64,000 nt of DNA, from positions 1,488,001 through 1,552,000 of the forward strand of contig CAVUQC010000007.1 of NCBI GenBank assembly GCA_963743575.1. The letters run 5' to 3'. Positions 33,203 to 40,484 of this stretch are shown here, piece after piece. The position numbers and the translations under genes are program-made. Every line of letters begins with the position of its first letter. The stretch's first letter is position 1. The notes beneath the pieces were generated by a model. It was not told the origin of the DNA. It saw nothing but the letters and a program-made list of their open reading frames with translations, and searched no databases. Source of the stretch: DASUPK01 sp963743575. Its GTDB lineage: Bacteria; Actinomycetota; Thermoleophilia; Solirubrobacterales; 70-9.

Positions 33203-33751
33203 TCAGTCCTCGACGCGCTCGAGGACGATCCGCTCCGGCTCGATGGTGACCCTCAAGGCCTTGTGGCCCTGCCAATGCTCCGTGTAGGTCGGGTCGTCCT
33301 TGACCGACGCATCGAGCCAGATCCCGTAGCCATCGTTCTCGCCCTGGTCGAAGGTCGCCTCGAGCGGCCGCCTGCGGCCACGTCCGCGCCGGCCGCGACG
33401 GCGACGGCGACGCTTCCGTCCACCGGCGCCCTCACCCCCGTTACCCCCGTCCCCCTCGTCTGAGTCGTCGCGATCGCCCTCGTCCTCGCCGTCGTCCTCC
33501 TCAGTGGCGCCCTCTTCCTCTTCGGGCTCCGGCTCACTGAGCTCGGCTTCGATCTCGGCTTCGATCTCGTCGCGGAGGTCGACGTCGCTGGCGGGCTCCT
33601 CGCCCTCGGCGTCCAGGCCGTGCCGGCTGCGGAAGTCGCGCAGCTGCGACGCGGGCACGCCGAGCTGATGCGCTATCCAGGCATCGGTGCGCCCCTGGCG
33701 CACCCAGGCGCGGATCTGGTTAAGTTGCGGTCGCAGGGACTTTCGGGCCAC
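33203..33751 (-). CDS. Charge-bipolar protein with HTH-like N-terminus and Arg-rich stretch
   Basis: The protein has 182 residues from the GTG at 33751; the open frame continues upstream into the csrA promoter region, but that part is not plausible coding. An HTH-like N-terminus (LNQIRAWVRQGRTDAWIAHQ and LGVPASQLRDFRSRHG) is followed by ~55 mostly acidic residues. A basic block comes next, starting at GGRKRRRRRRGRRGRGRRRP, and then a compact C-terminal segment ending in RVTIEPERIVLERVED. Arg/Gly blocks like this usually bind RNA. It is divergent from csrA, whose product is also an RNA-binding regulator. I know no specific family, so RNA binding is inferred from composition. Confidence 0.7.
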   Translation of the reverse strand: MARKSLRPQLNQIRAWVRQGRTDAWIAHQLGVPASQLRDFRSRHGLDAEGEEPASDVDLRDEIEAEIEAELSEPEPEEEEGATEEDDGEDEGDRDDSDEGDGGNGGEGAGGRKRRRRRRGRRGRGRRRPLEATFDQGENDGYGIWLDASVKDDPTYTEHWQGHKALRVTIEPERIVLERVED

Positions 33752-33785
33752 GGCGGCGGACTCTAGATGATTCGGCGTTTGTGCC

Positions 33786-33814
33786 TTGGCAGGCGGGGCG
33801 GAACCATGTACGCT
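33786..33814 (+). promoter_or_regulatory. Possible csrA promoter
   Basis: TTGGCA (33786-33791) and TACGCT (33809-33814) are separated by 17 bases, a plausible sigma-70-type spacing with a good -35 and a weak -10. The csrA ATG is 67 bases downstream of the -10. Confidence 0.3.
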
Positions 33815-33881
33815 ACCTATTTCTGGGTATCCGACAAAGACCGAGCGCCTGGGGGTAGGCGAACGGTCGTAGGAGGCAACG

Positions 33882-34133
33882 ATGCTGGTGCTGACGCGGA
33901 AGCCGGGCCAGAGCATCATGATCGGCGACGGCGTCGAGGTGCAGGTCCTTTCAGTGGCGGGCGAGAAGGTGCGCCTGGGAATCACCGCGCCGCGGGACGT
34001 CCCGATCTTCCGGAACGAGGTCTACGAGCGGATCGAGAGCGAGGGGGAGAGTCGCGGCGCCGACGCGGTTGAGGATGACGGTGGGACCGATGAGGTCGTG
34101 GCGGACGCTTTGGAGCGGCTTAGTCAGCGCTAG
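33882..34133 (+). CDS. csrA: Carbon storage regulator CsrA
   Basis: This 83-residue protein begins MLVLTRKPGQSIMIGDGVEV, the invariant CsrA N-terminus with the RNA-contacting Leu4 and Arg6. It continues with VRLGITAPRDVPIFRNEVYE, containing the second RNA-binding strand and the conserved RxE. CsrA dimers bind GGA motifs in mRNA leaders to control translation. The core ends near residue 55; the remaining ~28 residues are an acidic tail longer than in E. coli. An AGGAGG ribosome site lies 7 bases before the start. No fliW or flagellar gene is nearby, unlike in many CsrA-bearing Gram-positives, so its partners must lie elsewhere. Confidence 0.95.
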   Translation: MLVLTRKPGQSIMIGDGVEVQVLSVAGEKVRLGITAPRDVPIFRNEVYERIESEGESRGADAVEDDGGTDEVVADALERLSQR

Positions 34134-34160
34134 ACGGCTTCGCCATCAGGTCGCAGCCAC
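34133..34160. repeat. Dispersed intergenic repeat, copy B
   Basis: This 28-base segment beginning at the last base of the csrA stop matches the reverse complement of 11096-11123 at 25 of 28 positions. Its core GACGGCTTCGCC also occurs at 3409-3420. All three sites sit just after a stop codon. Confidence 0.55.
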
Positions 34161-34174
34161 AGCGGCTGCCCCGC

Positions 34175-34315
34175 ATAAGTCGCTTCGGGCTTCGCTCTCC
34201 GCTCCGAAGTGGAGCGGCCTGGTGGTCGCCCTAAGTCGCGACCAGCTGCGGCCGCCCCACATAAGTCGCTTCGGGCTTCGCCCTCCGCTCCGAAGTGGAG
34301 CGGCCTGGTGGTCGC
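34175..34315. repeat. Two 55-bp direct repeats with internal hairpins
   Basis: Copies at 34175-34229 and 34261-34315 are identical except one base (GCTCTCC against GCCCTCC). Each contains the perfect 7-bp hairpin CCGCTCC-GAAGT-GGAGCGG. They lie between csrA and a convergent small membrane-protein gene whose stop abuts the second copy. They could act as paired terminators or a REP-like element. Confidence 0.85.
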
Positions 34316-34563
34316 TAGCCCATCAGCCAGGCGAGCGTCTCGAACATCGAGACGACCACGGTCACGACCGTGATCGTCAGGCAGACGAGCAGGACGCTGA
34401 ACCGGACCTTGCCCTTGGACTCGTTGCGGGTGATGCGACGGGCGCGCGAGCGGTGGACCGCACGCGTGCGCAGCTGATCGCGCCGGCGTCGCTCGAGCGC
34501 CATCTCCTGCTCGAACGCCAGCTCGATCTGAGCCATGCTCTGTCGCATTCGCATCTGAGTCAT
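34315..34563 (-). CDS. Small single-helix membrane protein with basic cytoplasmic segment
   Basis: The protein has 82 residues from the ATG at 34563 (MTQMRMRQSMAQIELAFEQE); a G-rich stretch about 9 bases upstream could serve as ribosome site. The first ~55 residues are a Met/Gln/Glu/Arg-rich helix ending in strongly basic sequence (RRRRDQLRTRAVHRSRARR). One membrane helix follows at about 58-78 (FSVLLVCLTITVVTVVVSMF). By the positive-inside rule the N-terminus is cytoplasmic. I recognise no family. Longer reading upstream would run into the nuclease gene and is not favoured. Confidence 0.6.
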   Translation of the reverse strand: MTQMRMRQSMAQIELAFEQEMALERRRRDQLRTRAVHRSRARRITRNESKGKVRFSVLLVCLTITVVTVVVSMFETLAWLMG

Positions 34564-34661
34564 CACAAGTGCCCCCCGGGCGGCCGTGGAGGCTAGCAAG
34601 CGGCCTTGCAAGAGCCAAGCCGCACAAGGCCGGTCCGCCGCCCCCTGTTGGGCGTCTTCGA

Positions 34662-35207
34662 CTATAGAGGGCACTGTCCCCACAAGCCGCGGCCGAGCAC
34701 GCCGGCGCGGGTCGCCAGACGATCAAACAGCGCAGCAAACGAGTCGTTGGGCGGAATCGTCAGGGTCCGGGCGAGCCCTCGGCGGACGAGCTCGGCATTG
34801 ACGAACAGCGGCCGCCGGCCCGCGCGCGGCAGGTACACGTAGGCGAGAAGCCGCCCGTAGACGTCGCGGTGCTCGGCGTCCAACCGGAGCGTGACCGTCT
34901 TCCCGTAGACGAGGCGATCGTTCACCTCGTGTGCCCGGGGCCCGCCGCACTGGACCGGCGTGCCGGGCTTCACCGTCTCCGGGGTGTCGATGCCGATGTA
35001 GCGGACCGACTCCTCGTCGCCCTTGGAAAGCGTGACGTCGATCGTGTCGCCGTCGACGACATGGGTGACATGCGCAGTCACAGGACCGGTCGGATCAGAG
35101 GAGCCGCCGCTGCCCGTCCCGCAACGCGAGAGGGTGGCGACGATCAGAACAGCGGCAATGAGGACAGCCGCATGCAGGGCGCCTCGGGGAATGGGACGTG
35201 AGCTCAC
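34662..35207 (-). CDS. Thermonuclease-family (SNase-like) exported protein
   Basis: This 181-residue protein has a signal-like N-terminal hydrophobic stretch (ALHAAVLIAAVLIVATLSRC) with a Cys that could serve as a lipobox, so it is exported or a lipoprotein. The mature domain has SNase signatures: HVVDGDTIDVTLSKG for metal binding, RYIGIDTPETVKPG with the catalytic Arg/Asp/Glu pattern, and DVYGRLLAYVYLPRAG. Such proteins cleave nucleic acids outside the cell for nutrient supply or DNA turnover. A Cys pair in the mature part (near VQCGGPRAHE and the C-terminal GQCPL) could form a disulphide. Confidence 0.9.
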   Translation of the reverse strand: MSSRPIPRGALHAAVLIAAVLIVATLSRCGTGSGGSSDPTGPVTAHVTHVVDGDTIDVTLSKGDEESVRYIGIDTPETVKPGTPVQCGGPRAHEVNDRLVYGKTVTLRLDAEHRDVYGRLLAYVYLPRAGRRPLFVNAELVRRGLARTLTIPPNDSFAALFDRLATRAGVLGRGLWGQCPL

Positions 35208-35325
35208 TCCCAGCTGATGCGGGAGCGGCGCGAACTATCCGGCATCTGGCGGCTTCCGTTCGCTATGCGCATGCAACCCGCCAATGGGGGCGCCTTCATT
35301 GCCGGTTTTCGTGTTCGGCCCGACG

Positions 35326-36246
35326 CTACGGAATTCGCCGCACGTTGGAGAGCAGCGTCTCCTTGATCTGGCCGATGATCTCGAGCGCCTCGCTCTTCTC
35401 GCGCTGCCAGACGTTGCGGCCGAAGATCACTCCGGAGCCACCCGCGCCCATGATCGTGCGGGTGTGGTTCAGCACCGTCTCGTCGTCGGTCTTGGAGCCG
35501 CCGGAGAGCACGACAAGCGAGCGGCCCGCCGACTCGACGATCTGGCGCACGGCCACCTCGGGGGAGACCTCCATCTCGTTGTACGGAGCCGGCTGGTCCT
35601 TGTCCTTCTCCGGATCGAACTTCGGAAAGTTGAGCTTGACCACGTCGGCGCCCATTTCCATCGCGAGGCGGGCGGCGTAGTCGATCGCGTAGAAGGAGGT
35701 GGCGCCGCCCTTCTTGTCGATCGCCGAGCCGCGCGGATAGGCCCAGACCACCAGCGGCATGCCGTATCGCTCGCATTCCTCGCGAACGCCCTTGAGCTGA
35801 TGGAGGTCGACGTCCTGGCGTGGGGAGCCCACGTAGAGCGTGTAACCGACCGCGTCGGCGCCGAGCCGGACCGCATCCTCGACCGACGCGTTGGTCGAGG
35901 AGAAGGCGTCGTCCGAGGGCGGAACATCGGTCTTGGCGTTGACCTTCAGGATCAGCGGCACCTGGCCCGCGTAGTCGGGGTAGTAGCGGCTCGCGAGGCC
36001 GATCTGGCAGGCGATCGCCGAGTAGCCGGCCTCGGCGGCGAGGCTGAACTGATACTCGGGGTCCTTGGAGGCGGGATTCGGGAAGAAGTCGCGCGGGCCG
36101 TGCTCGATCCCCTGGTCGATCGGGAGCAGCATCAGGGTTCCGTTGCCGGGGCCGTAGTCGAACAGCAGCCGGCGCAACCGCGCGCGCTTGCCGGGCGAGA
36201 GCGTTGCCAGGAGCGACTTCTGCTCGGTGATCGACTTGACTTCCAT
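35326..36246 (-). CDS. Class I fructose-bisphosphate aldolase (archaeal/DhnA type)
   Basis: The protein has 306 residues from the ATG at 36246 (MEVKSITEQKSLLATLSPGK); AGGAGG lies 11 bases upstream. It is a DeoC/FbaB-like TIM barrel: LMLLPIDQGIEHGPRDFF, the strand VPLILKVNAKTDVPPSDD, the Schiff-base Lys region GADVVKLNFPKFD, SLVVLSGGSKTDDETV and GAGGSGVIFGRNVWQ binding phosphate. It splits fructose-1,6-bisphosphate in glycolysis or condenses trioses in gluconeogenesis without a metal. The Gly-rich phosphate loops and length fit the archaeal-type class I family. The adjacent divergent gene encodes a carboxylate-amine ligase. Confidence 0.88.
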   Translation of the reverse strand: MEVKSITEQKSLLATLSPGKRARLRRLLFDYGPGNGTLMLLPIDQGIEHGPRDFFPNPASKDPEYQFSLAAEAGYSAIACQIGLASRYYPDYAGQVPLILKVNAKTDVPPSDDAFSSTNASVEDAVRLGADAVGYTLYVGSPRQDVDLHQLKGVREECERYGMPLVVWAYPRGSAIDKKGGATSFYAIDYAARLAMEMGADVVKLNFPKFDPEKDKDQPAPYNEMEVSPEVAVRQIVESAGRSLVVLSGGSKTDDETVLNHTRTIMGAGGSGVIFGRNVWQREKSEALEIIGQIKETLLSNVRRIP

Positions 36247-36359
36247 CTTCTCGGTTACCTCCTGAGTTGGGCCTTGAGGCTCAGTATGGCTGATCCTCTG
36301 AGGTGGCTGCATCCGCGCGGAGCACGGATGCCGGGCGAACTTCATCCCCCGCGGCTGTC

Positions 36360-37490
36360 ATGGTCCGGGCCGTGCTGGAGCACAACTTCAGCGGGACGCC
36401 GTTCACCCTCGGCATCGAGGAGGAGCTGATGATCTGTGACGCCGAGACGCTCGAGCTATCGCAGTCGATCGAGACGATTCTGGGCGACCTTCCAGCGAAC
36501 CTGCCTGGTGAGGTGAAGCCGGAGCTGATGCAGTCCGTGCTCGAGGTGGCGACTCAGCCATGTCGCGACGTTGCGGAGGCAGGTGAGCAGCTGCGCAGCC
36601 TGCGCCGGACCGTCCGGGAGGTTGCGGCGAAGAACGGGCTGGCGATCGGTGCCGCCGGTACCCATCCCGCCGCGCTCTACGAGGACCAGCTGATCGTCGA
36701 CCGCCCTCGCTACCGCGAGCTGGCGGCGGAGCTCAGCTGGATCGCCGAGCAGGAGCTCATCTTCGGCACGCACGTCCACGTCGGCATCGACGGAGCGGAG
36801 AAGGCGATCTACGTCGCCGACGGCATGCGGGGCTACCTGCCGCTCCTGCTCGGCATGTCGTCGAACTCCCCGCTCTGGCGTGGCAAGACCACCGGGATGA
36901 TGTCGTCGCGGACACCGGTCTTCCGCGCCTTCCCACGGGTTGGCGTGCCCCCGTACTACGGGACCTGGGACATCTACTCGCACCGCGTCGAGCAGATGAT
37001 GCGCGGCGGCGCGATTCCGGACTACACGTACCTCTGGTGGGACGTGCGGCCACACCCGAACCTTGGAACCGTCGAGCTCAGGGTTTTCGACCAGCAGACC
37101 CGGGTCGAGCACACCATCGCCTTCGCCGCCTTGGGCCAGGCGCTGGCCCATCGGCTCGCCTCGGACTACGACGAGGGCGTGCCGAGCATCGAGCATCCTC
37201 ACGAGCTGATCGACGACAACAAGGTTCGCGCGGCCGTGGTCGGGATCGAGGGCAAGCTGATCGACTTCGACCAGGGCCTCGAGGTGCCGGGCGGGAAGAT
37301 GGCCAGCGGCGTGATCGACGACCTCAGCGGGCACGCCGAGGAACTCGGTTGCGCGGGGGAGCTGGGCGCGCTCGCCGACCTGATGGAGAATGGCGCCGGA
37401 GCCCGTCGCCAGCTCGACTGGCTCTCCGACCACGGCGACATCGCCGGCCTGATGCGCGAGATCATCGCCGCGAGCGACCCCGACGCCTGA
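36360..37490 (+). CDS. GCS2/YbdK-type carboxylate-amine ligase (glutamate-cysteine ligase-like)
   Basis: The protein has 376 residues from the ATG at 36360 (MVRAVLEHNFSGTPFTLGIE); the in-frame start at 36303 would add non-conserved sequence. The GCS2 signatures are TLGIEEELMICDAETLELSQ, ELMQSVLEVATQPC, GTHPAA with FGTHVHVGIDGAEKAI, the active-site block SSNSPLWRGKTTGMMSSRTP and TVELRVFDQQTRVEHT. Such enzymes join an amino acid to glutamate using ATP; in actinobacteria they may serve gamma-glutamylcysteine, ergothioneine or peptide synthesis. The amine substrate cannot be decided. No mycothiol or ergothioneine genes are adjacent. Confidence 0.88.
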   Translation: MVRAVLEHNFSGTPFTLGIEEELMICDAETLELSQSIETILGDLPANLPGEVKPELMQSVLEVATQPCRDVAEAGEQLRSLRRTVREVAAKNGLAIGAAGTHPAALYEDQLIVDRPRYRELAAELSWIAEQELIFGTHVHVGIDGAEKAIYVADGMRGYLPLLLGMSSNSPLWRGKTTGMMSSRTPVFRAFPRVGVPPYYGTWDIYSHRVEQMMRGGAIPDYTYLWWDVRPHPNLGTVELRVFDQQTRVEHTIAFAALGQALAHRLASDYDEGVPSIEHPHELIDDNKVRAAVVGIEGKLIDFDQGLEVPGGKMASGVIDDLSGHAEELGCAGELGALADLMENGAGARRQLDWLSDHGDIAGLMREIIAASDPDA

Positions 37491-37588
37491 CCCAATCGGC
37501 CGCGAGCGAACCTGTTCCGAGGCGTCTAGTACTATTTTCGTAGCGGAATACCAGGTTTTTGCCGCACGAAGTTCTATTTCAGTATCAA

Positions 37589-37882
37589 ATGGCCTCGTCA
37601 AGACCCGTCGACAGCGCTCTGGACCTCCTCGGCAGGCGCTGGGCGCTCCGGCTCGTCTGGGAGCTGCGGCGCAGCACTCTCGCGTTCTCGGAGCTGCGCG
37701 AGCGAACCGGGATCAGTCCCTCTGTGCTCTCCGACCGCCTCGGCGAGCTGATCGATGCCGGCGTGCTGGAGAGGGACGGCGGCCGGCGCTACCGGCTCAG
37801 CGGCCGTGGCCGGGAGCTCGCCCGGATCCTCTACGAGCTCAACAGATGGGCCGAGGCCCAACAGCAAACGGGTCGCGCCTAG
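37589..37882 (+). CDS. HxlR-family winged-helix transcriptional regulator
   Basis: The protein has 97 residues from the ATG at 37589 (MASSRPVDSALDLLGRRWAL); a TTG at 37559 is an alternative. The HxlR winged helix reads LRLVWELRRSTLAFSELRER, TGISPSVLSDRLGELIDAGV and the wing LERDGGRRYRLSGRGRELA. Family members are small DNA-binding dimers that respond to aldehydes, oxidants or metabolites. The usual N-terminal Cys of redox-sensing members is absent in this form. The ~90 bases upstream are unusually AT-rich (37520-37588) and include TAGTACTATTTT and TTCAGTATC, suggesting an operator and promoter. The target gene is unknown. Confidence 0.88.
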   Translation: MASSRPVDSALDLLGRRWALRLVWELRRSTLAFSELRERTGISPSVLSDRLGELIDAGVLERDGGRRYRLSGRGRELARILYELNRWAEAQQQTGRA

Positions 37883-37915
37883 AAACCGGGCGCGCCCTCG
37901 CACTATCCTCGCGGG

Positions 37916-38698
37916 GTGAGCTCGCCCGAGTTGAGCGTCGTCTGCCGGAGTTGCGGCGAGGAGGTCAGTCCGTACGTCACCGAATGCCCGTACTGCGGCA
38001 CGCGGCTGCGCAAGCGGGCTCCGAAGCTCGAGCTCCGGGGCGAGGAGCTCACTCCGAAGCAGTCGCGCCGAGCCCGCCGCCGCCAGGCGCGGGCCCAGCG
38101 AACGGACCAGCTCACCGAGCGCCCGTATGCCGTCATGGCAGCGATCCTGGTGCCGGCCGCAATCGTGGTGCTGCGGGTGGCCAGTCCGTCCCTCGACACG
38201 TTCGGCCTGGGCGGAATCCTCGGCCCCGTCGGCCCCGATTGGTGGCGCTACCTCGCCGCCCCCTTCATCTATCCCGACATCGGCTACCTGTTCGTCGCCT
38301 CAGTCGGCATTGCGATCTTCGGCGTGCCGGTGGAACGGCGGCTCGGCCCCATCCCGACCGCCATCCTGATCGTGGCCTGTGGCTCGCTCGGCATGCTGGC
38401 CGCCGACGGGATGGAGACCGCCTTCGCGCCGCACAATGACGTCCTCTACGCCGCCGGCGGCAACGGAATCGCCCTCGGACTGCTGACCTGCTGGGCCGTG
38501 ATCCGAGGCGCCGAGGTCCGCTCCCGCCGCGGCGAGGAGGTCGAGGTGATCGGCGCCGCCGTCGCGGCTGCGGTCCTGATCCTCCTGCCCCTGGTCGACG
38601 ACTTCGCCAACGTCTTCGCCGGGCTCGGTGGCGCGGTGGTCGGCGCCGCGTGCGGCCTGGTCGCCGCGTACGCTCGCCGAGAAAGGCACCCGGGTTGA
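37916..38698 (+). CDS. Zinc-ribbon protein with rhomboid-like membrane domain lacking the catalytic dyad
   Basis: This 260-residue protein starts at a GTG. The N-terminal zinc ribbon has CRSC (10-13) and CPYC (24-27). A basic linker (RRARRRQARAQR) precedes about six hydrophobic segments laid out like rhomboid proteases: WWRYLAAPFIYPDIGYLFVA for loop 1, FGVPVERRLGPIPTAILIVA for TM2-3, and late GLGGAVVGAACGLV for TM6. The catalytic Ser of the GxSG motif is Asn183 (GGNGIALGLL). The His of the AHxGG motif is replaced (AGLGG, Gly236), and the loop-1 His residues are absent. It is probably a pseudo-rhomboid used for binding rather than cleavage. Its stop overlaps the next gene's TTG. Confidence 0.8.
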   Translation: MSSPELSVVCRSCGEEVSPYVTECPYCGTRLRKRAPKLELRGEELTPKQSRRARRRQARAQRTDQLTERPYAVMAAILVPAAIVVLRVASPSLDTFGLGGILGPVGPDWWRYLAAPFIYPDIGYLFVASVGIAIFGVPVERRLGPIPTAILIVACGSLGMLAADGMETAFAPHNDVLYAAGGNGIALGLLTCWAVIRGAEVRSRRGEEVEVIGAAVAAAVLILLPLVDDFANVFAGLGGAVVGAACGLVAAYARRERHPG

Positions 38699-39354
38699 CG
38701 GTCGAGAGATTCATCACCCTCAACCCGGAGTTGCACGACTACCTCGTCGCACACAGCTCCTTCCGGGACGGTGCCAGCGCCGAGGTGGAGAAGGCCGCCA
38801 GGGACATGGGCGAGCTCGAGGAGATGCAGATCGGCGGCGACCAGGCCGCCTTCATCACCATCCTCGTCCGGGCGATCGACGCCCAGCGCGCCCTCGAGGT
38901 CGGCACCTTTCTCGGGTATGGAGCGATCTCGATCGCCCGAGGGCTTCCCGACACGGGCAAGCTGATCTGCTGCGAGCTCAAAGAGGAGTACGCCGAGCGC
39001 GCCAATCAACACCTGACGCAGGCCGGCCTCGCCGATCGGACGGAGATCAAAGTCGGTCCGGCGCTTGACACGCTCCAGGGGCTCAGCGACGACGGCGCCT
39101 ATGACTTTGCCTTCATCGACGCTGACAAGGTCGGCTATCCCCTCTACTACGAAGAGTGCCTCCGCCTCCTGCGATCCAACGGCCTGATCATGCTCGACAA
39201 CACCCTGCGAGAGGGCACCGTGCTGGACGCGCCGGAAGGGGACGAGGGAACTGCGGTGATCGTCGAGCTCAACGACCGGATCGCTGCGGATGACCGCGTG
39301 GACGTCGTGATGCTCGGGTTCGCCGACGGGATCACCCTGGTTCGTAAACGCTAG
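38695..39354 (+). CDS. Class I SAM-dependent O-methyltransferase
   Basis: The protein has 219 residues with TTG (38695) as the probable start, overlapping the preceding TGA (TTGA); the open frame upstream lies inside the rhomboid-like gene. It has the Methyltransf_3 (catechol/caffeoyl-CoA type) signatures: RALEVGTFLGYGAISIARGL binding SAM, CCELKEEYAERANQHL, YDFAFIDADKVGYPLYYEE with metal-binding Asp, and NGLIMLDNTLREGTVL. It transfers a methyl group to a hydroxyl of a small aromatic or related acceptor, the acceptor being unknown. It is translationally coupled to the pseudo-rhomboid gene. Confidence 0.9.
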   Translation: MTVERFITLNPELHDYLVAHSSFRDGASAEVEKAARDMGELEEMQIGGDQAAFITILVRAIDAQRALEVGTFLGYGAISIARGLPDTGKLICCELKEEYAERANQHLTQAGLADRTEIKVGPALDTLQGLSDDGAYDFAFIDADKVGYPLYYEECLRLLRSNGLIMLDNTLREGTVLDAPEGDEGTAVIVELNDRIAADDRVDVVMLGFADGITLVRKR

Positions 39355-39362
39355 GCCCGGCG

Positions 39363-40127
39363 ATGACGATTCCCAGCGACGGCACCGCCTGGCTCCGGCT
39401 CATCCGGAGCTCGATGCCGCCGTTCTGGGCCGTGCTCGCCGAGAGCACAGGCGGGCGAGTGTGGGAAGGGAAGGGCATCGCCGCGGCGATCGTCCCTGGC
39501 TCACCGAAGCGCTCATTCTTCAATTCGGTCCTCTACGAGGACGCTGAGTCGATCGTCGCCTCGATCGGCGAGCTCAATCAGATCTATTCCGACGCAGGCG
39601 TCGAGGCCTGGACTGTGTGGGTGCCCGAGGCCGACGCCGCGGTTGCGCAGGCGCTGGAGGCGGCGGGACACCGGTTGGATGCCACGCCCCGGGCGATGGC
39701 CATGCCGATCGATGGCCTGCGGGCGCCGCAGCCCGATCCCGAGCTCGAGATCCGCGAGGAGCCCAACTACGAACTGGTTTCGAGCCTGAACGAGATCGCC
39801 TACGGCTTCGCCCCCGGTGAGTTCCCGGTGATGCAGGGAGACCTATCGGGGCTTCGTATCTATCTCGGCTCGATCGGTGGGCAGACGGTGGCGTGCGCCG
39901 CAGCGTTCACAAACGGCAGCGATTGCGAGATCGTTTTCGTCGCCGTCCTGCCCGAAGGCCGGGGACGGGGTATCTCGGGTCGCCTCATGGCTCGAGCGCT
40001 TGCGGACGGCGCCGATCGGGGCCTCGAGACGACCACCCTGCAGGCGACCAAGCTGGGCTATCCGGTCTACGTCAAGCTCGGCTACGCCGACCATGGCGAG
40101 CTGCAGATGTGGGAGCGGCGGAAGTAG
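39363..40127 (+). CDS. GNAT-family N-acetyltransferase
   Basis: This 254-residue protein has a diverged N-terminal half (WVPEADAAVAQALEAAGHRL) and a C-terminal GNAT domain. The acetyl-CoA pyrophosphate loop is FVAVLPEGRGRGISGRLMAR, followed by TTTLQATKLGYPVYVKLGYA, the standard beta5-alpha4 end. It acetylates an amine on an unknown small molecule or protein. It starts 8 bases after the O-methyltransferase stop, so it probably lies in the same operon. The doubled layout suggests a two-domain GNAT with an inactive first domain. Confidence 0.87.
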   Translation: MTIPSDGTAWLRLIRSSMPPFWAVLAESTGGRVWEGKGIAAAIVPGSPKRSFFNSVLYEDAESIVASIGELNQIYSDAGVEAWTVWVPEADAAVAQALEAAGHRLDATPRAMAMPIDGLRAPQPDPELEIREEPNYELVSSLNEIAYGFAPGEFPVMQGDLSGLRIYLGSIGGQTVACAAAFTNGSDCEIVFVAVLPEGRGRGISGRLMARALADGADRGLETTTLQATKLGYPVYVKLGYADHGELQMWERRK

Positions 40128-40137
40128 GGTCCCCGGC

Positions 40138-40479
40138 GTGACGCGAGGGCCCTACAGCGACGATCAGATCGACTCGGCGATCGACGCGATCTCCGATCCT
40201 GGCGCGTTTCAGGAGGCGGAGCGACAGGTCGCCCGCGCCGCGCCGCGTCTTCAGCGGATCCTCGCCGAGGCACTGGGCGCCGGCGGTTGGTTCGGGGAGT
40301 CGCACGAGACCGAGTCCCTGAAGGCGGCGACCGTGCCGGATGAGGAGGCTCGCCTGACGGCCGTGCGCACCCTCCTGGCCGAGGAGGCACGAATGGGAAT
40401 GATGGTTGGGGTTGCTGTCGGCTGGGCATTGGCCGACAAGCTGGAAGAGCAGGAATCCGAACCTACGAAGGAGGACTGA
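40138..40479 (+). CDS. Small helical protein, unknown function
   Basis: The protein has 113 residues from the GTG at 40138 (TRGPYSDDQIDSAIDAISD). It is mainly helical and charged, with one moderately hydrophobic stretch near the C-terminus (RMGMMVGVAVGWALADKLEE) that could be a weak membrane or amphipathic helix. I recognise no family. It lies 10 bases after the GNAT gene and 5 bases before the UPF0173 hydrolase gene, so it is likely part of the same transcript. Confidence 0.65.
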   Translation: MTRGPYSDDQIDSAIDAISDPGAFQEAERQVARAAPRLQRILAEALGAGGWFGESHETESLKAATVPDEEARLTAVRTLLAEEARMGMMVGVAVGWALADKLEEQESEPTKED

Positions 40480-40484
40480 CCCAG

